From IMG/VR virus record IMGVR_UViG_3300031576_000036, positions 1-64,000 of that record: a stretch of DNA of 64,000 nt. One strand, 5' to 3'. Below the pieces are notes generated by a model that was not told the DNA's origin, searched no databases, and saw only the letters and a program-made list of their open reading frames with translations. A program made the position numbers and the translations under genes. Below, one piece after another: positions 14,702 to 22,710 of the stretch (positions are counted from its first letter, which is position 1; each line of letters begins with the position of its first letter). Origin of the DNA: a virus.

Positions 14702-14738
14702 CAACCAACAACAACGACAAAAGAAAGGAAAAACGGAA

Positions 14739-15149
14739 ATGCCAACAGACAACAAATCCGACAAAGTGTACGCCGAGCCAACTGACCTCGACTTCGCCCG
14801 CCAGCAGTTGCAATTTAACCTCGCCGCCGTGATCGCGCGGTTTGAGTATGAGACTGGGGTTGCGGTCGAAGAAGTCAAAGTGGTTCGGGAAACCAGAGAC
14901 AACCACGACAACTACACAGATTTGAATGCAATCTGGAACGGCGACGGGCCGAGGTCCTATGTGACTCACGTGGGAGTGAGGTTGGCAAAGGGGAGGTTGG
15001 TGGGGCCGAATATGATTGAGCTTCCTGATGAGGAAGAGATAATACAATTAGTAACGGACGTTGCTGACCAAGAGCTTGCGGCGATCAATGAGAAGTTTCA
15101 GGAAGCCGCTGAGCAAGATCGAGTGGATGCGGAGGAGATTCCTTGGTAG
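14739..15149 (+). CDS. Acidic early protein, unknown function
   Basis: 136 residues from ATG 14739, chosen over 14685 because of GAAAGGAAAAACGGAA before it. Helical N-terminal part, a central region with WNGDGPRSYVTH, and an acidic C-terminal helix. Located just before the helicase, in the same operon. No recognised domain. Confidence 0.65.
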   Translation: MPTDNKSDKVYAEPTDLDFARQQLQFNLAAVIARFEYETGVAVEEVKVVRETRDNHDNYTDLNAIWNGDGPRSYVTHVGVRLAKGRLVGPNMIELPDEEEIIQLVTDVADQELAAINEKFQEAAEQDRVDAEEIPW

Positions 15150-15174
15150 TTGGGGAAGGGAGGATTGAAAAGCT

Positions 15175-16632
15175 ATGACATTTACCAACGAAGAATCAAG
15201 ACTACTGGATTGGGAAGCGGCTTCCGAACCTGAAACAGAGGAAGTCCCTGAAGTAGTAGCAGACTCAATCCTCCCTTCCCACCGAGGAAAGTCCCTTGAC
15301 GACCTCGACGGGAAACATCCGGTTTGCTTCCTGACCGGTCAAGCGGGAACGGGTAAGACTTTTCAGCTTATTCAGAAATTGCTCGCTGACCCCAAGTACG
15401 CCTTGGTGTGCGCCACAACTGGCATCAGCGCCGTGAACCTCAACGCAACCACCATCAATTCTGCCTTGGGGTACTCAACGGTGGAAGTAATGGGAGACAA
15501 CTACCTCGCGGGCTATCTCGAAGCCTCCATCCGTCGCATTCGTGACGCTGGGTATGAATGGCTAGTGGTGGATGAGTGCAGTATGATGCATCGGAAAGCG
15601 TTTGAGTACTTGGTGATGGCCACCAGAGCGGTCAACGAAGCCGATAGCAGCAGACAGCCGTTAGGGGTGATGTTGACTGGGGATTTCGCCCAGCTATCTC
15701 CTATCGGAGAAACGATTATGATAGGCGGAAAGCCGGTTATTGAGAGAGGGAGGGAGAAGAAAGAGAAAACTCCCTGGTTGTTCCTGAGCGAAGAATGGCA
15801 GCAGTTCGACGACAACACTATTAAGCTTGAGAAAGTGTGGCGGCAAACCAACCCCGACTTCCTCCGCGCGATCAACGCTATCCGTCGTGGTAGTGGGAAC
15901 GCGGGGGCGGCGTTGCTCAAGCAAGCTGGAGTGCAGTTTGAACGGAGGTTGCTGACGGACTTCGACGGCACCACCATCGTCGCCAAAAACGACGAAGTTG
16001 ACCGGTTGAATCAAATGCGACTGGCGCAACTTCCAAGACGCACAATGGGCTTTACAAACACCCGTTGGCACGCCCGCGCGAACCCTCCGGGGGAGTGGAA
16101 GAACATCCCTGGCGTTTTGCAGTTGAAGATAGATGCTTGGGTTATGTTGCTCACCAACAATCCCCCAGACTTCAACTACGTCAATGGCGACTGCGGCCAC
16201 GTCCGGGAGTTTGTGTTACACCCTGAGACCGGGGAGCCGCAAGCGATCCTCGTTGAGGTAGAGAGGACGAAGGAAGTCGTTTCCATTTCTAAGATCAAGC
16301 GGATGGTGGAGCAACGCGGGGAACCCGATGAGCCTGAGCGTTCACACCCCAAGGTGAGCGAAGTGCAGGTGGGAAGACGTAAGGTGTGGTGTTTGGGGGA
16401 GATTGAGTATTGGCCTTTGCGATTGGCGTATGCTACGACTTGTCATAAGTCGCAGGGGCTTTCGCTGGATAGAGTGCAGATAGACCCACGGTCGCACTTC
16501 TTCGGCTCGCCCAATATGAGCTATGTCGCCATCTCGCGTGCTAGGACGCCGGAAGGATTGATTGTGGTGGGCGGGGTGGAGGAGCTTGCTACTAAGATAA
16601 AGAGTGATCCTTTGGTGAGACGTTTCATTTAG
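15175..16632 (+). CDS. SF1 DNA helicase, Pif1/RecD/Dda-like
   Basis: 485 residues. Motif I GQAGTGKT at 55-62; motif II VVDECSMM near 131; motif III LTGDFAQLSPIG near 169; C-terminal TCHKSQGLSLDRVQI (motif V) and YVAISRARTPEGL (motif VI). This complete set defines a superfamily 1B ATP-dependent 5'-3' helicase of the Pif1/RecD type, like phage T4 Dda in length. It would unwind forks or displace proteins during replication. Start context GGAGGATTGAAAAGCT; the palindrome at 15213 encodes EAASE near the N-terminus. Confidence 0.92.
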   Translation: MTFTNEESRLLDWEAASEPETEEVPEVVADSILPSHRGKSLDDLDGKHPVCFLTGQAGTGKTFQLIQKLLADPKYALVCATTGISAVNLNATTINSALGYSTVEVMGDNYLAGYLEASIRRIRDAGYEWLVVDECSMMHRKAFEYLVMATRAVNEADSSRQPLGVMLTGDFAQLSPIGETIMIGGKPVIERGREKKEKTPWLFLSEEWQQFDDNTIKLEKVWRQTNPDFLRAINAIRRGSGNAGAALLKQAGVQFERRLLTDFDGTTIVAKNDEVDRLNQMRLAQLPRRTMGFTNTRWHARANPPGEWKNIPGVLQLKIDAWVMLLTNNPPDFNYVNGDCGHVREFVLHPETGEPQAILVEVERTKEVVSISKIKRMVEQRGEPDEPERSHPKVSEVQVGRRKVWCLGEIEYWPLRLAYATTCHKSQGLSLDRVQIDPRSHFFGSPNMSYVAISRARTPEGLIVVGGVEELATKIKSDPLVRRFI

Positions 16633-16667
16633 TTAATACCGATTGACAGTAATACGAGGTTTTTGTA

Positions 16668-17087
16668 ATGAGTTTCAAATTTGATAGAGACGCAGCATTC
16701 GTGGGCGCATTTAGAACAATACAGCGCGAAGTTCACAAAACCGCCAAGGAAAAAGGCTGGTGGGCGGTTCCAAACCCGGCTATCATCGCGGGCTTGCAGA
16801 TAGAGGGCATCATGGAGCGCAACGAACTGTATTCTCTGTTCCCCAACCAAGCTGAGAAGATCGCGTTGATGCACTCGGAATTATCAGAGGCGTTGGAAGG
16901 GCTGAGGACGGAGGCGTTCTCGGACAAAATAGGAGAGTTCCGAGCGGTTGAGGAGGAGCTTGCAGACTTGGTGATTCGCGCGATGGATTTTTGTGAGTAC
17001 TTTGGGTATGACCTGGCGGGGGCGATTGTGGCGAAAGCAGCGTACAACAAAGGGAGATCGTTTATGCACGGAGGGAAGAAGTTTTAG
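16668..17087 (+). CDS. MazG-like nucleotide pyrophosphohydrolase family protein
   Basis: 139 residues. The helices HSELSEALEGLR and EEELADLVIRAMDF carry the ExxE...ExxD metal-binding pattern of all-alpha NTP pyrophosphatases, followed by a conserved-looking KAAYNKGRSF. These proteins hydrolyse nucleoside triphosphates or ppGpp-like molecules; phage versions may tune nucleotide pools or the stringent response. The extra N-terminal 55 residues resemble those of MazG-like phage proteins. A TTGACA at 16643-16648 lies upstream but lacks a convincing -10. Confidence 0.8.
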   Translation: MSFKFDRDAAFVGAFRTIQREVHKTAKEKGWWAVPNPAIIAGLQIEGIMERNELYSLFPNQAEKIALMHSELSEALEGLRTEAFSDKIGEFRAVEEELADLVIRAMDFCEYFGYDLAGAIVAKAAYNKGRSFMHGGKKF

Positions 17088-17089
17088 TT

Positions 17090-17236
17090 ATGAAAGTAAT
17101 TCTTGTGGATGTAGAAGAAACTGATGAGTTGAACGAAGAACGGTTCGTTATTCTAGCTGCTGAATCTGAAGAGGAGGACGCGGCATTGCAAGAGATTATC
17201 GCAACGGAGGACAGCAACAATGGCGACCAAAAATAA
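17090..17236 (+). CDS. Small acidic early protein (48 aa)
   Basis: ATG at 17090, 2 bases after the MazG-like stop, to TAA 17236, overlapping the next start. Very acidic (VDVEETDELNEERF, ESEEEDAAL). The size and tight packing argue for a real gene; a DNA-mimic role is possible but unproven. Confidence 0.55.
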   Translation: MKVILVDVEETDELNEERFVILAAESEEEDAALQEIIATEDSNNGDQK

Positions 17237-17489
17237 TCCAGGTAAATGGGATTGCTACGAAAATGCTGACGCAGACGAGCCGATGTTTGTGCTGCTCGCA
17301 CGGGACAGGCACGCTCCGGCGTTGGTGGAATTGTGGGCGGCGCTGCGAACGTTGGACGAAGACAACGTAGAACAGATTGAAGAGGCGGAGGAATGCGCTA
17401 AGAGTATGCTGCGGTGGAGGCTGCAAAATGGGAAGACTAAGACAGTGAGTATGCAGACAGTAGCGATTGCGGCGGTTGGGTGTCTATGA
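17220..17489 (+). CDS. Early protein, unknown function
   Basis: 89 residues with AACGGAGGACAGCAACA before the ATG. Pattern WDCYENADADEPMFVLLARD followed by a helix (ALVELWAALRTL) resembles small phage proteins of unknown role that I recall; unchecked. Overlaps the next gene by ATGA. Confidence 0.65.
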   Translation: MATKNNPGKWDCYENADADEPMFVLLARDRHAPALVELWAALRTLDEDNVEQIEEAEECAKSMLRWRLQNGKTKTVSMQTVAIAAVGCL

Positions 17490-17716
17490 GCGCCCCCAGA
17501 GTATTTGCGTTGCTCACGTTGCTGGGGTGGACCGTGATGGCAGTGAGTGAGTGGCAAGCGTTCGTAGGGGTGGTGAGGGTGGTGGTGGGATGGGGAGGGA
17601 TATTGGTGGTGGGAGCGGTGATGCTGTCAGTGATAATTGCGCTAATGCCTGTGAGGAGGAAGCGACTTCCCTCCGCTAACAAAAATAATCTTGACATATC
17701 GAGAGGACAACAGTAA
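17486..17716 (+). CDS. Small two-span membrane protein
   Basis: 76 residues from the ATGA overlap at 17486. Two hydrophobic segments (VFALLTLLGWTVMAV and GWGGILVVGAVMLSVIIALM) and a basic C-terminus (PVRRKRLP), encoded in part by the palindrome at 17658. Topology fits a holin or early membrane effector, but the early location argues against lysis. The promoter at 17691 lies in its last codons. Confidence 0.6.
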   Translation: MSAPRVFALLTLLGWTVMAVSEWQAFVGVVRVVVGWGGILVVGAVMLSVIIALMPVRRKRLPSANKNNLDISRGQQ

Positions 17717-17719
17717 TAT
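17691..17719 (+). promoter_or_regulatory. Near-consensus sigma70 promoter
   Basis: TTGACA (17691-17696), 17 bases, TAATAT (17714-17719): a near-perfect promoter facing the structured gene-free stretch that follows. The spacer holds GAGAGGACAA (17701-17710), an exact inverted repeat of TTGTCCTCTC at 17811-17820. Confidence 0.82.
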
Positions 17720-17725
17720 GCTTCC

Positions 17726-17970
17726 GCATATCAAGCTAGCAGCGATACTTGCACCAACCTGGACATTCGTTGCTAGCGATTCCTGCCAAATGCAGGTGTC
17801 GCTGCTTCTATTGTCCTCTCGGTTCTGCAAATTTCATCGTAACAAGTTCTTTTGTCTTTGCAGGACCGTACAATCTACCTACCCGGCTGGGCGATCAACG
17901 GAGCGCCTTTTCAAGGGGAGTAGTTTGTCTACAACGGTTGCGCTCACCCAGCAGCGGTCCTGCAAAGATA
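17726..17970 (+). ncRNA. Candidate structured non-coding RNA with alternative stems
   Basis: Downstream of the promoter come GCTAGCAGCGA/TCGTTGCTAGC (17735-17745 with 17767-17777, one wobble), CCTGC/GCAGG (17782-17796), and a segment 17855-17868 that pairs either with 17820-17831 (12 bp, one wobble) or with 17955-17968 (14 bp perfect). Inside the distal stem, GCTGGG/CCCAGC (17886-17891 with 17947-17952) pairs as well. The two stems exclude each other, as in RNA switches. The open frame over this stretch is low-complexity and unlike a protein. From 17970 to 18128 I see no clear gene. Confidence 0.62.
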
Positions 17971-18128
17971 AGAGAATTATAGAAGTTCTCAAAAGTGGAG
18001 AGGCAGACTTCAGGGAAGAAGTGCGTTTAATTGAATGCCGCAGCCCCTTGGTAGGATATTTATTAAGTAAACAATGAACCTACAAGGCAGTAACAACTGG
18101 TATCTACACTGCTCAAAGGAATCCAACA

Positions 18129-18518
18129 ATGCTAGACATTCAAGCCTGCTCCGACGGTATTAGTGCGCAGTGGGAGAAAGATCGCGCTGCAACACAAATG
18201 ACATTAGGCAGGCTAATCAAAGTCTTGGAAGCAATGTCCCCAGACGCGCCCGTAGCAAACCTACACTCTCCCCACAGTTACCGAGGCTACTACGGAGATT
18301 TGGCTTTTGAGCGTGTCGAAGGAACCCAGCCTGCCTCAGAGCTTCTAGCCACTTGTAAATCTGCTATGGGTCAGGTGTTCGCAGGGTACAGAGGGGGAGA
18401 TTTCGTAATGGGCGCGCTTGCTCCGGTTTGGGTAGCGAAGTATGGAGATTGTGGAGAGAAGATCATTGCGCTGGAAAACACTGGAGAGATTATAACCAAG
18501 CAAGACGACTACAACTAA
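18129..18518 (+). CDS. Conserved-looking phage protein of unknown function
   Basis: 129 residues; AAAGGAATCCAACA precedes the ATG. The central blocks TLGRLIKVLEAMSPDAPVAN and HSYRGYYGDLAFE, then SAMGQVFAGYRGGDFVMG, look like a family common in many phages as I recall it, without known role; this is not checked by search. First gene after the candidate RNA, which may act on it. Confidence 0.72.
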   Translation: MLDIQACSDGISAQWEKDRAATQMTLGRLIKVLEAMSPDAPVANLHSPHSYRGYYGDLAFERVEGTQPASELLATCKSAMGQVFAGYRGGDFVMGALAPVWVAKYGDCGEKIIALENTGEIITKQDDYN

Positions 18519-18591
18519 GAATAAAAGTGCCCCCAACATCCCTCCACCCCCACTTAGGCCCCACTCAGGGTGGAAAAAGGAAAACACTTTT

Positions 18592-18753
18592 ATGCCCACA
18601 CCTGAGCAACTCAGAAAGCTCGCTGATGCGCAAGCTAAACTCCGCGAAGCCGAGAAGCGACGACGGCTGGACAAAATAATAGCCACGCTCGAACGAAACC
18701 AAGCTGTCCGAGCAGCGGCGATGAACAACCAATCTATAACTAAAAAGGAGTAA
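18592..18753 (+). CDS. Small basic helical protein (53 aa)
   Basis: ATG 18592 to TAA 18753. One long charged helix (PEQLRKLADAQAKLREAEKR) followed by a basic region; a coiled coil or DNA-binding peptide is plausible. Upstream AAAAGG is somewhat distant. Ends 5 bases before the next ATG, whose ribosome binding site is inside it. Confidence 0.5.
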   Translation: MPTPEQLRKLADAQAKLREAEKRRRLDKIIATLERNQAVRAAAMNNQSITKKE

Positions 18754-18758
18754 CCAGG

Positions 18759-18899
18759 ATGCCAAGAGGAACCAAGTCACAAAAACGTCGGGAACAACAA
18801 CGCAGAGAGCAGCCCAAGTGCGCGAACGGCTGCGGACGAACTGTAAGCAGCGAGAGACAGGTGTGCGGGACTTGCGCGAGTAAACCGCCGAAGAAATAA
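18759..18899 (+). CDS. Small zinc-finger-like protein (46 aa)
   Basis: AAGGAG 9 bases upstream of ATG 18759. A basic N-terminus (KSQKRREQQRREQPK) precedes CANGC...CGTC, a four-cysteine zinc knuckle. Likely a nucleic-acid-binding peptide translated just before the DNA polymerase. Confidence 0.6.
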   Translation: MPRGTKSQKRREQQRREQPKCANGCGRTVSSERQVCGTCASKPPKK

Positions 18900-18915
18900 C
18901 TTGAAGGAAGCGACA

Positions 18916-21900
18916 ATGGCAATCACTCAACAACCGAAATCCTGTGAAGGCTGTGCGCTTTCGGGTATCTCCAAAGGCTTTATGTCCCCAGAAGGGAAAG
19001 GCTCCCTAGGAGTCTTGCTCGTCGGGGAAGCAGCTGGAGAGCACGAGATGAGAGATTCACTTCCATTCAGGCCGCAAGCCCAAGCGGGAAGTGTACTAGA
19101 GAGAGCTATCAAGCGAATGGGATTGTCCCGCGAACAATTCGTGATCTCAAATGTCATAAATTGCAGGCCCAAAGACAATAAACTCGAAGGAGAATGGTAT
19201 GAACAAGCAGCAATTGAACACTGTAAACGAAACCTTGGGGGTGTTGTTGAACGATTTGCGCCGCGCGCAATCGTCGCTCTTGGAAATATCCCGCTCCGTG
19301 CCCTTACCGGAACCGCCGGTCCGGGCAGAACTGTTACTGCTCTACGAGGATATTGCCTTCCTGCAACAACGTATACAGCAACGGAAGGGAAACCTATTCC
19401 AGTTATCCCAACCTACCATCCCTCCTTCATCTCCCGTGGAAACGAACATCTCTTAGGGGTGTTAATGCACGACTTGGGGAAGGCGATCAAGGTTGCGAGC
19501 GGGAAGCTCGTGGAAGGAAGCCACTTCCTTTACGATCCCTTGGGTGACGACAGTGACAAGCTCAAATATTACTACCCAGTCCCAAGCGAAAAGGTAGACG
19601 AGCTTCTGGAAGCCGCTTCCGACCCAAACGCCCTCATTGCCTACGACATCGAAACTGCCTTCACTGGCAAGGGCAAAGGTGAGGACGAATACGAGATGAT
19701 CGAGGGCGATGAGATCGTCCAAATTCAATTCTCCCTTCGTCCTGGCGAGGCTTGCATATTTCCCTGGTCAGATGCAGTTAGAGAACTAAGCAGAAAGATT
19801 CTGGGAGGTTGCGCAAGAAAAGTTTCCCAAAATGGCTGGCGCTTCGACCAAGTTAAACTACGAGCAGAGGGAGTAAGGGTTGCGGGGGAGGACATAGATG
19901 TAATGACTGCCTTCCATCATTTGCAGCCTGATCTCCCTGCGGACTTACAGTTCATTGCTTCGATGTTTGGCTTCCCTTTTCCTTGGAAGCATTTGGGAAC
20001 AAAGGACTTAACCTATGCGGGCGCAGATGTGGACGCCTTACAGCGAATAATGCAGAAGCTTCCTGAAGATATGCGCAAGCGGGGGGTTTGGGATAGCTAC
20101 GTCGAGATGGTCTTGGGGCTACAGCCTATCTTGGAAGGAATGCAAACCCGTGGCATCCGACTTGACCTCGAAGCGAGAGAGCAGTTTCGAGTGGAGATCG
20201 AAGAGCAAAAGAAAGTCGTCAACACTCAATTGCAAGCGGAAGTCCCGGAGGTAGTGAAACCTAGAAAGGTTTACAAAGACTGGCCTGATGAGTGCAAGGA
20301 GTACCTCTCCGCTGTTAAGGAGGCTAACATTATCATCGGCAAAAAGGGCGGGAAGCGGCTTCCGGTCGTGACAATGGGCGTGGCTACCGCCGACCATCAC
20401 ATCGCGCTTACCATTGAACAGCGAAGAGACCTGGTTGAACAGCTAGGTAAGCAGTGGCGCTACGACAACGGCTCTTTACATCGGGTTGACTTGTTTCTGC
20501 CGAACTCAACCGCGCACTTAAAGAAACTAATCGTTCACTTTGGCGAAAAGGTTCCCAAGAATTTAGATGATGACGACACCACCGCGCGTCCAGAGTTAGA
20601 GAAGCTGATCGAGAAGCTTCACAAAGAAGCGGACAAGCTCAAAGCAAAGAAGCGCCCCACAGACGACGATCTCGTAAAGATAGAACAAAAGCTCTCGCTG
20701 GTGAAGTTGATAGAACAGAGCATCGAATACCGACAACTGAACAAAATCGGCTCGACTTACATAGAAGGTTGGCAACCAGACTCCAATGGGCTAGTTCATA
20801 CAACCTACACCTTCTCTCCCGCTTCGTGGCAACTGGCTGCCATCCGCCCAAACGTTATGAATGCGCCTGTGCATAGTGAGCTTGCTAAGAAATTCAAAAA
20901 GCTTCAAGTAGCATCTTCAGGTTGTACATTGATCGCCGCTGACTACTCTGCCTGCCACTTGAAGACCCTCGCGTTCGAGGCTGAAGACATCTCCTATTAT
21001 CGGATGGCCTGCATTGACGGGCACTCTACCGTAGCGGCGTTGATGCTCAAGTTGGTAAGCCCTGAAAAACTTTTCTCTATGGAAGACGGGGAACTACGTG
21101 ATTACTTCAAGTGGTTAAAGTCCGATAAAGACCGACTCCGGGTTCGCAACAAACAAGCAAAACCCTGCATTGCCGAAGGGGAACTTGTGCTAACCCAACG
21201 AGGTCTGGTCCCAATCCAAGCCGTCTCGATTGACGACCGACTTTGGGATGGAGTAGAATGGGTTTCCCACGGCGGGGTTGTATGTCTTGGAGAGAAGGAG
21301 ATTATTGAATATGACGGACTCAAAGCTACGCCAGATCACGAAGTCTACACCGCCTGCAAGCGGAAGGTATCGCTCAGGGAAGCAGCATCGGGATCACTTA
21401 GGCTCGAAAGATCAGGAGATGATTGGAAAGCGATTCGGACAGATGGTTGTTATATCAGCGACGATCAAACGGGTGCCAAGGGGCGGCAGCAATCGGCGCG
21501 AGAGACTATTGCATCACTGCCAATGTCAGGTTTGTGGCGCGAAGGCTTGGATAGATCGTTGTTGGCTAAGAACCATCAAGGAGAAGGGTTGCAGGAAGTG
21601 CGCAGACTTGGCAAATCAGATTCCTCACTCCAAGAAAATTGGTCGGCGTTACGACGCCATAGTAGCTCGTTGTTACAATCCGACCAATCCAGCTTTTCAT
21701 CGCTACGGTGGGCGGGGGATCAAATGCAACTTCAACTCACGAGAGCACTTCACCAGATGGATAGTGGAGAACCTGCCGCACGAGAACTACAACGGAGTGG
21801 AAATAGATCGAATAGACAACGACGGGCATTACGAGCCTGGGAACTTGCGGCTGGCTTCGAGGTCGCAGCAAATGCGAAACAAGTCGGACAATGTATGGAT

Positions 21901-22710
21901 GAGCTTCTACGGCGAGCAAGTGTTAATGATAGAGTTCCCCAGTCCATTTACGGAAAGTTGGACGAGACGGTTGGTGCGCGATTGGGGAATGACTGGCGAG
22001 CAGATAATAGAACAGGCGAAGGCTGCGGCGAAAAAGGGCACGAAGAATTGGCGAGGGCGACAGGATCGTTTAATAAAGTTCGGGTATATGACATCCTTAA
22101 TTCGGGACCCAGACACCGGTTCACTGTTAGCGGCAAGCTAGTGTCTAATTGTTTGCTTGGAATACAACTCGGCCTCGGCGCTAGAAAGCTGTTCGACCTC
22201 AATCGTGGCAGCTTCGACAATCAAAAAGAAGCTCAGGATGTTATTGATTTGATCAAGCGTATCTACCCGAACATTCCTAAGTGGCAACAACATATTAAGG
22301 ACCTCGCGCACCGGCAAGGGTTCTTGGCGCACAGGTATGGCGGAATCCGGTGGTTCTGGAATGTGCAGCGGTGGGACGCTAAGAATGGACGGATGACTGC
22401 GGGAGATGATGCAGAGAGGGCGCTGGCATATCCGGTTCAGGGAGATGCTTTTGGGAAGATGAGAGAGGCTATGTTGGACTTGGAGATTGAAGGATTAGCG
22501 GAGAAGTACAGACTTAATAATAACTTGCACGATGCGCTGTACTTCGACTGTCCTAACGAATACTTGGAGGAAGCCATTTCCAAGATCAAGGAAATTATGG
22601 AGCGCCCAGCGAGGAAGCTAGTGAATAAGACGTTTCCAGACGGGTTAGTAATTGGGGTAGAGATTAACGTGGGGCCGAATCTTGGAGAGTTGAAGGAGGT
22701 CAAACTATGA
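18916..22710 (+). CDS. Family A DNA polymerase with N-terminal UDG-like domain and an intein
   Basis: 1264 residues before splicing, about 936 after. ATG 18916 is used because AAGGAAG lies upstream. Residues 8-200: uracil-DNA glycosylase-like domain (CEGC, GEAAGEHE, NVINCRPKDN, TYHPSF), as in phage SPO1 polymerase. Next a 3'-5' exonuclease with YDIETAF, NGWRFDQ and YAGADVDAL. The polymerase domain has motif A (LIAADYSACHLKTLAF), motif B (KQAKP...CLLGIQLG) and motif C (NNLHDALYFD). The intein splits motif B. The residue aligning with E. coli Phe762 appears to be Leu, a type common in phage polymerases, and the motif C Glu is replaced by Ala (HDA). It replicates the phage genome. Terminal ATGA overlaps the next gene. 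Confidence 0.93.
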   Translation: MAITQQPKSCEGCALSGISKGFMSPEGKGSLGVLLVGEAAGEHEMRDSLPFRPQAQAGSVLERAIKRMGLSREQFVISNVINCRPKDNKLEGEWYEQAAIEHCKRNLGGVVERFAPRAIVALGNIPLRALTGTAGPGRTVTALRGYCLPATTYTATEGKPIPVIPTYHPSFISRGNEHLLGVLMHDLGKAIKVASGKLVEGSHFLYDPLGDDSDKLKYYYPVPSEKVDELLEAASDPNALIAYDIETAFTGKGKGEDEYEMIEGDEIVQIQFSLRPGEACIFPWSDAVRELSRKILGGCARKVSQNGWRFDQVKLRAEGVRVAGEDIDVMTAFHHLQPDLPADLQFIASMFGFPFPWKHLGTKDLTYAGADVDALQRIMQKLPEDMRKRGVWDSYVEMVLGLQPILEGMQTRGIRLDLEAREQFRVEIEEQKKVVNTQLQAEVPEVVKPRKVYKDWPDECKEYLSAVKEANIIIGKKGGKRLPVVTMGVATADHHIALTIEQRRDLVEQLGKQWRYDNGSLHRVDLFLPNSTAHLKKLIVHFGEKVPKNLDDDDTTARPELEKLIEKLHKEADKLKAKKRPTDDDLVKIEQKLSLVKLIEQSIEYRQLNKIGSTYIEGWQPDSNGLVHTTYTFSPASWQLAAIRPNVMNAPVHSELAKKFKKLQVASSGCTLIAADYSACHLKTLAFEAEDISYYRMACIDGHSTVAALMLKLVSPEKLFSMEDGELRDYFKWLKSDKDRLRVRNKQAKPCIAEGELVLTQRGLVPIQAVSIDDRLWDGVEWVSHGGVVCLGEKEIIEYDGLKATPDHEVYTACKRKVSLREAASGSLRLERSGDDWKAIRTDGCYISDDQTGAKGRQQSARETIASLPMSGLWREGLDRSLLAKNHQGEGLQEVRRLGKSDSSLQENWSALRRHSSSLLQSDQSSFSSLRWAGDQMQLQLTRALHQMDSGEPAARELQRSGNRSNRQRRALRAWELAAGFEVAANAKQVGQCMDELLRRASVNDRVPQSIYGKLDETVGARLGNDWRADNRTGEGCGEKGHEELARATGSFNKVRVYDILNSGPRHRFTVSGKLVSNCLLGIQLGLGARKLFDLNRGSFDNQKEAQDVIDLIKRIYPNIPKWQQHIKDLAHRQGFLAHRYGGIRWFWNVQRWDAKNGRMTAGDDAERALAYPVQGDAFGKMREAMLDLEIEGLAEKYRLNNNLHDALYFDCPNEYLEEAISKIKEIMERPARKLVNKTFPDGLVIGVEINVGPNLGELKEVKL
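21166..22149 (+). mobile_element. Intein in polymerase motif B
   Basis: 328 residues (751-1078 of the precursor). It begins with Cys (block A, CIAEGELVLTQRGLVPI), has block B TPDHEVYT, block F VRVYDILNSGPRHRF and block G LVSN followed by Cys+1. The penultimate residue is Ser rather than the usual His. Removal joins KQAKP to CLLGIQLG, restoring motif B. The 220-residue middle has no endonuclease motif in this frame and is rich in S, R and Q; the shifted frame encodes an HNH protein instead. Confidence 0.9.
21311..22141 (+). CDS. HNH homing endonuclease nested out of frame inside the intein
   Basis: 276 residues, read +1 relative to the polymerase frame and lying wholly within the intein; the stop is 8 bases before the intein end. 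AGAAGGAG (21293-21300) sits 10 bases before ATG 21311; a later ATG at 21419 (MIGKRFGQMVVIS) is an alternative. Two CxxC pairs (CQVC, CRKC) form a zinc site, and GVEIDRIDNDGHYEPGNLRL is the HNH core of phage homing endonucleases. The frame overlaps codons for splicing blocks B and F, so both proteins constrain the same DNA. It is expected to cut intein-free polymerase alleles; not proven. Confidence 0.88.
   Translation: MTDSKLRQITKSTPPASGRYRSGKQHRDHLGSKDQEMIGKRFGQMVVISATIKRVPRGGSNRRERLLHHCQCQVCGAKAWIDRCWLRTIKEKGCRKCADLANQIPHSKKIGRRYDAIVARCYNPTNPAFHRYGGRGIKCNFNSREHFTRWIVENLPHENYNGVEIDRIDNDGHYEPGNLRLASRSQQMRNKSDNVWMSFYGEQVLMIEFPSPFTESWTRRLVRDWGMTGEQIIEQAKAAAKKGTKNWRGRQDRLIKFGYMTSLIRDPDTGSLLAAS

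Noticed and set aside
16643-16671. Promoter TTGACA before the MazG-like gene
   Set aside because: At normal spacing the -10 would be TAATGA and overlap the start codon; probably chance.
17691-18077. Open frame of 128 residues over the candidate RNA
   Set aside because: Its start is in the promoter, the sequence is low-complexity with no motif, and the stretch is dominated by inverted repeats; a non-coding RNA explains it better.
21419-22141. Start of the nested HNH gene at ATG 21419
   Set aside because: AGGAG abuts this ATG with no spacer; ATG 21311 with AGAAGGAG ten bases upstream is preferred, though 21419 fits the usual family start.
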